NCBI GenBank assembly: GCA_900313405.1
Contig: OMQY01000174.1
Span: 1-16,875 of the forward strand
Length of the DNA stretch: 16,875 bases
DNA from: an uncultured Eubacteriales bacterium
GTDB lineage: Bacteria; Bacillota_A; Clostridia; Saccharofermentanales; Saccharofermentanaceae
Reading direction: 5' to 3'
The notes under the pieces were generated by a model. That model was not told where the DNA came from. It saw only the letters and a program-made list of their open reading frames with translations, and made no database searches. Below, one piece after another: positions 7,481 to 16,072 of this stretch (position 1 is its first letter; each line of letters begins with the position of its first letter). The position numbers were made by a program, and so were the translations under genes.

Positions 7481-9643
7481 ATGGCAACAAGCAAGAAACC
7501 TGTTAAAGTGCCTGTTATCCTCCAGATGGAAGCGCTGGAGTGCGGTGCTGCATCTCTGGCGATGATACTGGCATATTACGGCAAATGGGTCCCGCTCGAG
7601 GATGTCCGTTCCGAGTGCGGTGTTTCCCGTGACGGAAGTAATGCCCTGAATATAGCCAAGGCGGCAAAGAAATACGGACTGGAATACAAGGCATATCGAT
7701 ACAGTGTAAAGAGTCTCCGTGAGAAGGCAACTTTCCCGGCGATCATCTTCTGGAATTACAACCACTTTGTAGTACTTAACGGTTTCCGCGGAAAGTACGC
7801 ATATATCAACGATCCGGCAGAGGGACGCACGAGGCTCACGATAGAGGAGTTCACCAGATGCTATTCCGGCATATGTCTTACGTTCACAACAGGCGAGGGG
7901 TTTGTCAAGGACGGTAAAAAGGCCAGTTCATTCGACTTCCTGCGTAAGGGTCTTAAGGGTAATGTCAAGACTATGATCCTGGTAATGCTGGCAGGTGCAG
8001 TGGCGATGTTTGCCGGTACGATGATACCCATTGTCTCGCGAGTCTTCACGGACTACATACTTCCGGGCAACAGGCCTAACTGGTATAAGGGATTTATCAT
8101 ATTCTTTGCATCAGTGATCGTCTTCCAGCTCATCGCATCGATAATCAATCTGTACTTTGTAAAGAAAGCGACCGGCAAACTGGCGGTCACGGCGAGTGCC
8201 AACTTTATGAATCACGTTTTCAGGATGCCGATGGAGTTTTTCTCTCAGCGTTTCGCAGGAGACCTGGCGCAGCGTGCCACGTCGAATGACCAGATAGCCG
8301 CCACGATGATCGGACGCCTGGCACCGGTCTTTATGAACCTGGTACTGCTGGTATTCTATCTGGTCGTAATGATCGAATACAGCGTCAAGCTCACCATAGT
8401 GGGACTTATCACGGTCGCCCTTAATCTGAGCCTGGCTAAGCTCATATCGAGTAAGCGTACACTGATCTCCAAGACACAGATCCGAGATCAGGGCAAGCTC
8501 GCAGCTGCAACCGTATCGGGAATCGATATGGTCGAGACGATCAAGGCTTCGGGTGCCGAGAACGGCTTTATGGAGAGGTGGTCAGGCTTCCACGCATCCA
8601 TGGTCAAGGCCAAAGTAAGATTTGACGGAGTCAACCGCTTCCTCGGAACGTTGCCGTCGCTCATGAATCAGCTGTCGACGATAATCATCATGATGATGGC
8701 ATTCTGGAGCATCATGGAGGGACATTTTACCGCAGGTATGTTCCTGGCTTTCCAGGCATGCATGACCTCGTTCATGAATCCTGTCAACGATCTTATCAAT
8801 GCAGGTCAGAGTATTCAGGAAATGAGTTCTCAGATAGAGCGTATCCACGACGTAATGGAATATCCCGAAGATCAGAATGCCAAGGAGGATTATGATCCCG
8901 AGGTGCTGAAGGATGCTCAGAAGCTGTCCGGAACGATAGAGATGAGAAATGTCACTTTCGGTTATTCAAGACTCGGGGAACCCGTTATCAAGAACTTCAA
9001 TCTTACGGTAACACCCCGTAAGAGGATCGCATTCGTCGGAAGTTCCGGATGCGGCAAGTCTACCATCGCCAAACTCCTTACGGGTCTTTATAAGCCGTGG
9101 AGCGGAGAGATCCTCTTTGACGGCAAGCCCATCTCTGAGATACCCAAGCCCATCTTTAACGGCTCTCTTGCCATGGTCGATCAGGAGATAGTTCTTTTCC
9201 GTGACACCATCGCCAATAACATCAGACTGTGGGATGAGACGATACAGGACTTCGATATGATACTCGCGGCCAGAGACGTCGATATCCACGAGGACATTAT
9301 GTCGAGGAAGGGCGGTTATTATCACATGCTCGAAGAGAACGGACACGACCTGTCCGGCGGTCAGAGACAGAGGATAGAGATCGCCCGAGTCCTGGCGGGA
9401 GACCCTTCCATCATCATCATGGATGAGGCGACCTCTGCTCTTGATGCACAGACAGAGCAGGATATCTCCAACTACGTTCACGATCGCGGAATAACCAGTC
9501 TTATAATCGCTCATCGTCTCTCGACGATAAGGGATTGTGACGAGATCATAGTTATAGACAAGGGCGAAGTAGTACAGAGAGGAACACATAAGGAACTGAT
9601 CAAGGAAGGCGGCATCTACAAGGATCTGGTGTCCACACAGTAA
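7481..9643 (+). CDS. NHLM-type ABC exporter with C39 leader peptidase
   Basis: This 720-residue protein contains all three parts of a peptidase-containing peptide exporter. The C39 peptidase (residues 1 to about 135) has Cys21 in MEALECGAASLAMIL, His95 in NHFVVLNG and Asp111 in INDPAEG, so the catalytic triad is complete. A membrane domain covers about 160-430. The ATPase follows with Walker A GSSGCGKST (520-528), signature LSGGQ (624-628), Walker B IIIMDEA and the H-loop His678. The family cuts leaders after a Gly-Gly and pumps the core across the membrane, which fits the VAGG or VSGG ending of all five downstream precursors. GGAGG at 7472-7476 supports the start. Four bases separate it from the second ABC gene, suggesting coupled translation and a heteromeric exporter. 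Confidence 0.93.
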   Translation: MATSKKPVKVPVILQMEALECGAASLAMILAYYGKWVPLEDVRSECGVSRDGSNALNIAKAAKKYGLEYKAYRYSVKSLREKATFPAIIFWNYNHFVVLNGFRGKYAYINDPAEGRTRLTIEEFTRCYSGICLTFTTGEGFVKDGKKASSFDFLRKGLKGNVKTMILVMLAGAVAMFAGTMIPIVSRVFTDYILPGNRPNWYKGFIIFFASVIVFQLIASIINLYFVKKATGKLAVTASANFMNHVFRMPMEFFSQRFAGDLAQRATSNDQIAATMIGRLAPVFMNLVLLVFYLVVMIEYSVKLTIVGLITVALNLSLAKLISSKRTLISKTQIRDQGKLAAATVSGIDMVETIKASGAENGFMERWSGFHASMVKAKVRFDGVNRFLGTLPSLMNQLSTIIIMMMAFWSIMEGHFTAGMFLAFQACMTSFMNPVNDLINAGQSIQEMSSQIERIHDVMEYPEDQNAKEDYDPEVLKDAQKLSGTIEMRNVTFGYSRLGEPVIKNFNLTVTPRKRIAFVGSSGCGKSTIAKLLTGLYKPWSGEILFDGKPISEIPKPIFNGSLAMVDQEIVLFRDTIANNIRLWDETIQDFDMILAARDVDIHEDIMSRKGGYYHMLEENGHDLSGGQRQRIEIARVLAGDPSIIIMDEATSALDAQTEQDISNYVHDRGITSLIIAHRLSTIRDCDEIIVIDKGEVVQRGTHKELIKEGGIYKDLVSTQ

Positions 9644-9647
9644 AGAT

Positions 9648-11846
9648 ATGAGTATATTCGGTAAACAGTTACAGAAAAGGATCGAGAACGACAACACTGC
9701 CGTAGCCAATAATCTTAAGAGGCTCGGTGATTCGGTGAGCGGCAGATCGGAGATCCTCTACAATGAATCACGATTCACAAAGAACAGGATCCGACAGATA
9801 GCGATAATCTGTCGTGAGCTGAAGCTCCCGTTGCCTGATGTTATCAGAGAGAGTAAGAACTTAAGTGAGCAGATAGACTTTATACTCCAGCCGTCAGGTG
9901 CCACTAAGAGACTCGTAGAGTTAAATGATATATGGTGGAAGAACAGTGACGGACCGTTGCTCGCAACATTTGCCGATACTGACGAAGAGATCGCGCTTCT
10001 GCCTAACAGGTTCAGGGGATATTATTACTTCGATCCCGAGACCGGTGAGAAGATCCGGATCACGAAGAAGAACAAGGACCTTTTCGATAAGGAAGCATTC
10101 TGTTTCTACCGACCTCTTCCCGGTGTATCCATGACCGGCAAAGACTACATATGGTTCCTGCTTAAGCAGATCAAGGTCTCCGATGTATTGCTGACCGTCA
10201 TGGCTTCGATATTTATCGCGGTATTCGGTCTCCTGACTCCTTTCGCGACAAAATATGCCTTCACGCATGCCATGCCCACCGGCGAAAAGATGCTCCTTGT
10301 ATCCCTCGGAGTCCTTCTCGTGTCAGCGGCCGTAGGATCGTGGATGATGAGTGTCGTTAAGATGTCGGCCAATTCCAGGATCAGTAACAGACTGGATACT
10401 ATAAGTGAGAATGCCGTTTATTCAAGAGTCATCAGACTTCCGGCATCATTCTTCGGCGATAAGAGCGCGGGCGGACTTGCAAACCGTGTAATGGCTCTTA
10501 ATACTCTGCCTGTACTTCTGACGGAGATATTATTCGGTACGCTCATCACGGTTCTCGTATCATCGGTATATATCTTCCAGCTGATCACTATCTCCCACAA
10601 GCTCGTATTCCCGGTATTCGTCATCTACCTGGTAGAGATACTGGTATTTGTCGTAACGGTCATGCAGGAACGTAAACTCATATCCAAGAGGATGGACGGA
10701 GAGGAGAAGAACAGCGGTCTGGTATTTGCTCTGCTGTCAGGCATTCAGAAGATAAAGGCATCCGGCAGTGAAGACCGCGCTTTTGCAAAATGGATGGAGA
10801 CATACTCGGAGAGAACAAAGCCGGCATATCGACTTCCTTTCCCTTCAGGTGTACGTGTTCCTCTCGTTACCGCGATCCATATGCTCGGCTTACTCTGGAT
10901 ATATGTCATTGCGTATAACAATTCTCTGTCGGTATCACAGTTTGCATCGTTCTCGAGCGCTTTCGGAATGATGATGGCCGGGATCAATTCCCTCGGAGGA
11001 GCGGGCATGTCGGTCTCCATGATCGAGCCTGTCCTTAAGATGGGTGAACCGATCCTTAAGGAAGTTCCCGAGACTACCGAAGGCAAGAAGACTGTCAGGG
11101 CATTAACCGGAAGGATCGAATTGAACGGAGTCGAATTCCGTTATACTGACGACGGACCGAATATCCTCGACGGTATCAGCCTTAAGATCAACGCAGGTGA
11201 TTATGTCGCTATCGTAGGTAAGTCCGGATGCGGCAAATCAACTCTCATGCGCCTTCTTCTCGGATTTGAAGAGCCGCAGAAAGGAACCGTCTGTTATGAC
11301 GATGACGACCTCGAGAGTCTTGATAAGCATTCACTGAGAAGGAATATCGGAACGGTTCTTCAGAACGGTAAGCTTTTCACCGGTGATATCTATTCCAACA
11401 TCACCATTACTGCTCCGTGGATGGATATGGACGATGCATGGGAAGCAGCAGAGAAGGCCGGTATGGCGAATGACATAAGACAGATGCCGATGGGAATGCA
11501 TACTCTCATTTCCGAAGGCGGAGGAGGTATCTCCGGCGGACAGAAACAGAGACTCCTTATTGCCCGTGCGATCTGTCCCAAACCGAACGTGCTTATGCTC
11601 GACGAAGCGACAAGTGCGCTCGATAACCTGACCCAGAAGATCGTTACCGATTCTATGAACGAGATGAAGTGCACCAGGATCGTGATCGCTCACAGACTGT
11701 CGACCATCAAGGAATGCAACAGGATCCTGGTCCTCGATCACGGTAAGATCGCAGAAGAAGGTACATTTGATGAACTTATGGCGAAGAACGGTATATTTAC
11801 CGAACTTGCCAAGAGACAGATAGTAGAAGAAGACGAAGAGGAATGA
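9648..11846 (+). CDS. NHLM-type second ABC transporter (permease-ATPase)
   Basis: The 732-residue protein has no C39 peptidase. Its first 165 residues instead form the N-terminal domain found in the second ABC protein of NHLM systems, with the recognisable blocks IWWKNSDGPLLATFAD (95-110), EIALLPNRFRGYYYFDPETG and FCFYRPLPG (151-159). A membrane domain follows (about 175-460), then the ATPase: Walker A GKSGCGKST (524-532), signature ISGGQ (628-632), Walker B VLMLDEA (648-654) and H-loop His682. It most likely pairs with the upstream ABC protein to form the exporter. There is no strong ribosome binding site in the 4-nt gap, so translation is probably coupled to the upstream gene. The acidic C terminus (EEDEEE) contains the GAAGAGGAA that serves the next gene. 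Confidence 0.9.
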   Translation: MSIFGKQLQKRIENDNTAVANNLKRLGDSVSGRSEILYNESRFTKNRIRQIAIICRELKLPLPDVIRESKNLSEQIDFILQPSGATKRLVELNDIWWKNSDGPLLATFADTDEEIALLPNRFRGYYYFDPETGEKIRITKKNKDLFDKEAFCFYRPLPGVSMTGKDYIWFLLKQIKVSDVLLTVMASIFIAVFGLLTPFATKYAFTHAMPTGEKMLLVSLGVLLVSAAVGSWMMSVVKMSANSRISNRLDTISENAVYSRVIRLPASFFGDKSAGGLANRVMALNTLPVLLTEILFGTLITVLVSSVYIFQLITISHKLVFPVFVIYLVEILVFVVTVMQERKLISKRMDGEEKNSGLVFALLSGIQKIKASGSEDRAFAKWMETYSERTKPAYRLPFPSGVRVPLVTAIHMLGLLWIYVIAYNNSLSVSQFASFSSAFGMMMAGINSLGGAGMSVSMIEPVLKMGEPILKEVPETTEGKKTVRALTGRIELNGVEFRYTDDGPNILDGISLKINAGDYVAIVGKSGCGKSTLMRLLLGFEEPQKGTVCYDDDDLESLDKHSLRRNIGTVLQNGKLFTGDIYSNITITAPWMDMDDAWEAAEKAGMANDIRQMPMGMHTLISEGGGGISGGQKQRLLIARAICPKPNVLMLDEATSALDNLTQKIVTDSMNEMKCTRIVIAHRLSTIKECNRILVLDHGKIAEEGTFDELMAKNGIFTELAKRQIVEEDEEE

Positions 11847-11853
11847 CAGTATC

Positions 11854-14553
11854 ATGAGATTATTACCGCCCGAGATCGCAGAAAGCCTTAATAAGAGCAA
11901 ATGTCTTGATTTTATTTATGAGAGTGCGGGCAAGGCATTGGATCAGATCAGAGAAAACGTTCCTCGGGCGGCAGGACTCCTTACGGAAGAAGCCGAGAAA
12001 TGCCTTACGGACAATTTCTATGAGAGATATGAGCTTATATACGCTCAGTGTCTGATGAAGGAGATCCGGACAAGGCTGGAGAGGTATGACCCTGTCGGAC
12101 TGATGTTGGGACGTTTTGATCCTGAATCGGTGAGCAAGTCGGCGAATGATCTGTACGAGTCCTGTGGCGGTAATATCGGCACTTATCTTCACGACAGATT
12201 CCCTCTTCTTGACGGATACAGAGATCACATATATCAGAATTATGTTGATTGCTTTACGGATTTCCTCAAGGCTTTTATTGATCGTAAAGATGAGGTATCC
12301 GCTTCATTCCTTGACGGGAAGCCTATTACCCGGATCCTCCATCTGTCTACCGGAGGAGCCGATATACACAGAAACGGAAGATGCGTAGTGGGCGTAAAGA
12401 CAGATGTCGGAACGGTCTACTATAAGCCTCACGACTGCGGCGTAGACGTTCTTTATCACGAGATAGTCGAGAAATGGTTCTCCGACTGTACCGTGGCCGC
12501 AGGCGTGATCGAGGGCGAAGGATATGCTTTTGTGTCATGTCTCAAGCATGAGAAGGTGGATTCCGAGACCGATATCAGGCTTTTCTTCCGTAACTTCGGC
12601 ATACTGGCTGCGCTTTTCCACGGGCTCGGAAGCAACGATATGCACCTCGAGAACATCATATCCTGCGGCACAAGACCTGCTGCAGTAGATGTCGAGACCA
12701 TACTCGGTACGGCTGTCCGTGCCGACAGCAAGGATATCGGTTCGATCCAGCGTGAACAGATGGATTTCAGAGATTCTCTGATGAGGACATGCCTGCTTCC
12801 CATGCGTATCTATAAAGGTCCCATGATGTCGCCGCTCTACTGTGCGAGCAAGGATGCCATGTGTCTTCCGGAATATGGTGACAAGGCATATACGGTCGAA
12901 GGGTATGAGGATGCGTTTAAGGACGGATTCCATGAAGGTTACGGTCGTATGCTCGAGCACAGAGATGAGATCGTAGAGATAATCGATGCTCATAAGGATG
13001 CCACCGTCAGATGCCTGATGCGCAATACCAGGTTCTACGCTCATATCCGAATGATGCTCTACCGTCCGGAATATCTGACGGAAGAAACGAAGCAGACTGT
13101 CTATGATAAGCTATGCACTCCCTATAAGATGTCGGGAGAAGAGATCGACCGCGACCAGACTGACTATGAATGGAACTGTATGCTCAAGTGCGATATCCCT
13201 TATTACTGTACAACGGTAGGCGGGGTCGATCTGTGCGGCGAAGAGAAGGAACAGACGGTAAAGAGCGGATTCTACATGACCAGTGTCAGGGATTCGGCCG
13301 TAAGATATCTGGATCGACTGTCTGTAGAAGAGGAGAGATTCGAACAGGATCTTCTCAGGATATCCTTTGCTCATGCTCCTACGGATGAGCCCAAGCAGAA
13401 GGAGCAGGAAGAGATCGGTCAGGACACGGTCGAAGGGACAAAGCTTCGGGGCGAGGTCAAGGCCATTCTTGACGGCATTTATGATGATGCGGTCATCGGG
13501 ACTGACGGCAATAAGTTCTGGATGAGTACGGCACTCATAACAGACGTGACGCCTACATGCGGCGATTCTGCTCAACTTGCCGATATCGGTATATTCTGCG
13601 CAGACATATTAGCGTCCGGGATCCTCGAAGGTGACGATAAAGATGCAAGAGAACTTGCCGATGAGATGTTTATTAAGCTAAGCGATTCGATTACGAAGCT
13701 GATCGAAAAGAAGAACGAGATCAGAGAGAATAATGCTCTATTTCCCATCGGGCTCTACACGGGACTCGGAGGAGTTCTTAACTCATTTGTCCACATGGAT
13801 AAGATCGGGATCGAAGGTGCCCGTCAGGCAGCGGAAAACATAACGGAGATCATCCTCGATACCGGGATGTTTAACTACAAGAAGACCGGTGTGGCAGACG
13901 GTGTGGCAGGTCTTGTCCTTGCTCTGACCGGGGCTCCGGATTCTGACAGCGCCCGCGAATGTATCCGCAGATGTGCGGACAGACTGCTCAAGGAAGAACT
14001 TCCTTCAAGCTCTGATCTGCCCTATGGCAGTGCGGGTATCGGAGCAGCACTCGCAGGGGCATTTAACATTGTTAAAGAGCCCGGATATGCGCGCTTTGCG
14101 GTCGAGGTATTCGGTAAGATCAAGGATGACTATTCCGAGAAGCTCGGCGGATGGCCGGACGGTAAAGCGAAGATCAAATGGATGGCTGATAAGGGACCTC
14201 ATGCTGCAGGGATCTATCTTGCGGCTTCATATGCCTCAGAGATCCTGCAGGGAGAGGACGGGGCTGAGGTTATCGGTGAGGTTGCCGAACTCGCACTGAA
14301 GAGTATGAGAGACGAGAAGAGACTCTATCGTCAGGATATATTAGACCAGGGTAATGCCATGACTGTTATGGCTTTTCTGAAGGCAGGTGACAGGCAGGCC
14401 GCGGGACGTATCCTCGCTTCAATGATCGGACGTAAAGACAGCAAGGGTGTGTTCACGGTAACACCGTCCGGAGTAAGGAGCGCTTTTGATCCTTCATTCT
14501 ACTACGGAACGGTCGGTGTGGGAGCCGCTATGATACGTTATTACGAGCAATAG
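11854..14553 (+). CDS. lanM: Class II lanthipeptide synthetase LanM with degenerate cyclase domain
   Basis: The 899-residue protein is a two-domain LanM. The dehydratase half (about 90-510) keeps the lipid-kinase-like active site: GGADIHRNG with Asp170 and His172, YYKPH with Lys191 (family usually YKPR), GSNDMHLEN with Asp262, His264 and Asn267, and AVDVET with Asp279 and Glu281, then DIPYY at 447. It should phosphorylate and eliminate Ser/Thr to dehydro residues. The C-terminal half (about 530-899) still shows LanC-like repeats (GLYTGLGG, VADGVAGLVLAL, YGSAGIGAAL). However, the first Zn-Cys region (family 'WCxGxPG') reads KWMADKGPHAAG, the CHG motif reads DQG (831-833), and the conserved HG is YG (724-725). 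No Cys occurs after 707. It is therefore probably a dehydratase with a dead or altered cyclase. The start follows the ABC gene by 7 nt. Confidence 0.9.
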   Translation: MRLLPPEIAESLNKSKCLDFIYESAGKALDQIRENVPRAAGLLTEEAEKCLTDNFYERYELIYAQCLMKEIRTRLERYDPVGLMLGRFDPESVSKSANDLYESCGGNIGTYLHDRFPLLDGYRDHIYQNYVDCFTDFLKAFIDRKDEVSASFLDGKPITRILHLSTGGADIHRNGRCVVGVKTDVGTVYYKPHDCGVDVLYHEIVEKWFSDCTVAAGVIEGEGYAFVSCLKHEKVDSETDIRLFFRNFGILAALFHGLGSNDMHLENIISCGTRPAAVDVETILGTAVRADSKDIGSIQREQMDFRDSLMRTCLLPMRIYKGPMMSPLYCASKDAMCLPEYGDKAYTVEGYEDAFKDGFHEGYGRMLEHRDEIVEIIDAHKDATVRCLMRNTRFYAHIRMMLYRPEYLTEETKQTVYDKLCTPYKMSGEEIDRDQTDYEWNCMLKCDIPYYCTTVGGVDLCGEEKEQTVKSGFYMTSVRDSAVRYLDRLSVEEERFEQDLLRISFAHAPTDEPKQKEQEEIGQDTVEGTKLRGEVKAILDGIYDDAVIGTDGNKFWMSTALITDVTPTCGDSAQLADIGIFCADILASGILEGDDKDARELADEMFIKLSDSITKLIEKKNEIRENNALFPIGLYTGLGGVLNSFVHMDKIGIEGARQAAENITEIILDTGMFNYKKTGVADGVAGLVLALTGAPDSDSARECIRRCADRLLKEELPSSSDLPYGSAGIGAALAGAFNIVKEPGYARFAVEVFGKIKDDYSEKLGGWPDGKAKIKWMADKGPHAAGIYLAASYASEILQGEDGAEVIGEVAELALKSMRDEKRLYRQDILDQGNAMTVMAFLKAGDRQAAGRILASMIGRKDSKGVFTVTPSGVRSAFDPSFYYGTVGVGAAMIRYYEQ

Positions 14554-14579
14554 GGACGTGCTTTAAGTATCAAATTCTG

Positions 14580-14609
14580 TTGAACAATTATCCCTCGGGA
14601 ATGTATAAT
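14580..14609 (+). promoter_or_regulatory. Internal promoter for the precursor peptide genes
   Basis: TTGAAC at 14580-14585 and a perfect TATAAT at 14604-14609, 18 bp apart, lie in the 93-bp gap between LanM and the first precursor. This is the best promoter in the window. Predicted initiation near 14616 gives a short leader of about 30 nt. The spacer contains a small dyad (TCCC-TC-GGGA, 14591-14600) that could bind a regulator. A separate promoter would let the five substrates be made in excess of the enzymes. Confidence 0.65.
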
Positions 14610-14646
14610 GTAAGGAAGATATCATAGGCTTTCGGGGGGCATTATT

Positions 14647-14982
14647 ATGAAGACGGCAAAAGAATTTTTTGAGAGATTACAGAGTGATGAGGCATTCGCA
14701 CAGAAGGTGAATGAATCTATTCAGGCAAGGCGTGAAGCCGGAGCCCGGAATTACTACGAGACATTCATCCCTGTTGCCGCCGAGAACGGATATGAGCTGA
14801 CGAAGGAAGAGTTGGATTCAGTAATTGAAGCCGTGAGATCGGAAGTATCTGAGGAAGAACTCGGTAAGGTAGCCGGAGGGACCAGTTGTATCGGGGCATT
14901 AATATCTATGGCTATTACGATTACTTCCATGGTTACGGCCACACTCACCGCGTATACGCTCAAAGAGACGCTTGGACAATAG
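14647..14982 (+). CDS. Nif11-like leader precursor peptide 1 (TSC core)
   Basis: This is a 111-residue precursor: a leader of exactly 78 residues and a 33-residue core. The leader is helical and charged, starting MKTAKEFFERLQSDEAF, with IPVAAENGYELTKEEL in the middle and ending EVSEEELGKVAGG. This resembles Nif11-type leaders but carries extra residues (about 25-40) before the 'AAENGY' block. The core begins TSCIGALIS, has a single Cys (core position 3) and 11 Ser/Thr, is strongly hydrophobic, and ends in a polar tail (KETLGQ). The C39 peptidase of the exporter would cut after Gly78, and LanM is the likely modifying enzyme. The site upstream is an unusual run of six G (14634-14639), seven bases before the ATG. 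Confidence 0.9.
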   Translation: MKTAKEFFERLQSDEAFAQKVNESIQARREAGARNYYETFIPVAAENGYELTKEELDSVIEAVRSEVSEEELGKVAGGTSCIGALISMAITITSMVTATLTAYTLKETLGQ

Positions 14983-15001
14983 ATTAAGGAGTTCGATAGT
15001 T

Positions 15002-15325
15002 GTGAAGAGTGCCGAATTGTTTATTGAAAGGCTTAGAAACGATGGGTCTTTTTCCAATGCTGTGGGGCAAGTGGTTCATAGGGAGCGCGAGGCGGGAGTC
15101 TCTGATTATCGCGAGGCCATAATTACTTCTGCAGCTGAGTTTGGATATGAGATTAACAAGGAAGAGCTGGATGATATCTATTCCCGCCAGATGACAGAGC
15201 TGTCTGAGGAAGAGCTCGGGAAGGTATCAGGTGGGACCAGTTGTCTCTCGATATTGATCTCATTTTCAGTGGCAACCAGTTTTAGTGCTTTGACATATAG
15301 TATTCATACTCTAGCAGATGATTGA
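15002..15325 (+). CDS. Nif11-like leader precursor peptide 2 (GTG start, TSC core)
   Basis: The frame is open upstream to a TTG at 14972, but that lies inside precursor 1. The GTG at 15002 follows AAGGAG (14986-14991) and gives MKSAELFIER, aligning with the other precursors without a gap. The product is 107 residues: a 78-residue leader ending SEEELGKVSGG (the only one with Ser in place of Ala) and a 29-residue core starting TSCLSILIS. The core has one Cys at position 3, 11 Ser/Thr, aromatic residues in the middle and an acidic end (ADD). The leader is the most divergent of the upstream four in its central part (HREREAGVSDYREAI). It starts 19 nt after precursor 1. Confidence 0.88.
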   Translation: MKSAELFIERLRNDGSFSNAVGQVVHREREAGVSDYREAIITSAAEFGYEINKEELDDIYSRQMTELSEEELGKVSGGTSCLSILISFSVATSFSALTYSIHTLADD

Positions 15326-15343
15326 CAGTCGGAGGAAAGTAAT

Positions 15344-15667
15344 ATGAAATCATCAAACGATTTTTTCCAGAGATTGAAGACAGATGAGGCATTCGCAAAA
15401 GATGTCGCGGATGCTATTCAGAAGAGACGTGAGGAAGGTGCGACCAACTATTACGAGACCTTCATTCCCGTTGCCGAAGAACGCGGATACGAGATAACCA
15501 AGGAAGAGCTGGATGCACTCTATGAAGCTCAGACGGCTGAGATGAGCGAGGAAGAGTTGGGCAAGGTTGCAGGCGGTGCAAGTTGCTTCGTCGTAGTTAC
15601 CTTCATTACAGTAATCAGTGTGTCCGCATCTGTTATTGTGTCGTTGAATGAGTTGTCAATTGCATAA
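15344..15667 (+). CDS. Nif11-like leader precursor peptide 3 (ASC core)
   Basis: A 107-residue precursor: a 78-residue leader (MKSSNDFFQRLKTDEAFAKD at the start, EMSEEELGKVAGG at the end) and a 29-residue core. The core starts ASCFVVVTF and is the most beta-branched of the set, with Val, Ile, Ser and Thr making up most of it. It has one Cys at position 3, 8 Ser/Thr and no basic residue. The first core residue is Ala rather than Thr. A strong GGAGGAAAG site lies in the 18-nt gap upstream. Leader conservation with precursor 1 is high, especially over NYYETFIPVAEERGYE. Confidence 0.9.
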   Translation: MKSSNDFFQRLKTDEAFAKDVADAIQKRREEGATNYYETFIPVAEERGYEITKEELDALYEAQTAEMSEEELGKVAGGASCFVVVTFITVISVSASVIVSLNELSIA

Positions 15668-15689
15668 TAGATAATTTGGAGGTGGTCAG

Positions 15690-16010
15690 GTGAAGACGAC
15701 AAAAGAGTTTATTGAGAGGCTTGGGAATGATAAGGATTTTCTGAACAAGATTGTTGCCAAAGTGAATGAGAATCCTGATTCCGAGCATGGTGACTACAAG
15801 AAGATCATAATTCCGATCGCATTGGAAGAAGGATATGACTTGAAAGAGGATGAATTAGATTCCTTATATGAGGCACAGGTAGCTGAGATGAGCGAAGAAG
15901 AGCTGGGCAAGGTTGCAGGAGGTACAACACCATTGTTCGTTTTGGTCAGTTCTATTCTTTCTATTGGAAGCGTTGCGCTAACAGTCACTCCACATATTCT
16001 GGAACAATAG
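15690..16010 (+). CDS. Nif11-like leader precursor peptide 4 (no Cys in core)
   Basis: A 106-residue precursor with a GTG start after TTTGGAGGTGG. The 78-residue leader (MKTTKEFIERLGNDKDF to EMSEEELGKVAGG) differs in the middle, where ENPDSEHGDYKKII replaces the RREAGA segment of its relatives. The 28-residue core starts TTPLFVLVS and contains no Cys at all; Pro stands where the others have Cys. It has 8 Ser/Thr and a long hydrophobic run ending in PHILEQ. No lanthionine can form inside this peptide, so its final form must rest on dehydration, another modification, or pairing with a partner peptide. Confidence 0.88.
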   Translation: MKTTKEFIERLGNDKDFLNKIVAKVNENPDSEHGDYKKIIIPIALEEGYDLKEDELDSLYEAQVAEMSEEELGKVAGGTTPLFVLVSSILSIGSVALTVTPHILEQ

Positions 16011-16072
16011 GAGGAACTTCGTGCTTACCATTATCGATAAGGATTAATGGAAGCCAAGTCAGGAGAGAATGT

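Noticed and set aside
8966..9709. A 247-codon open frame on the minus strand across the first ABC transporter
   Set aside because: It is antisense to a clear ATPase domain, has no recognisable motif, and its length follows from the codon bias of the real gene.
11331..11900. A 189-codon open frame on the minus strand at the ABC/LanM junction
   Set aside because: It is antisense to Walker B and signature motifs of the second ABC gene and has no ribosome binding site or family resemblance.
14972..15001. Upstream TTG start for precursor 2
   Set aside because: It lies inside precursor 1 and adds ten residues that no other precursor has. The GTG at 15002 has AAGGAG at the right distance and restores the 78-residue leader.
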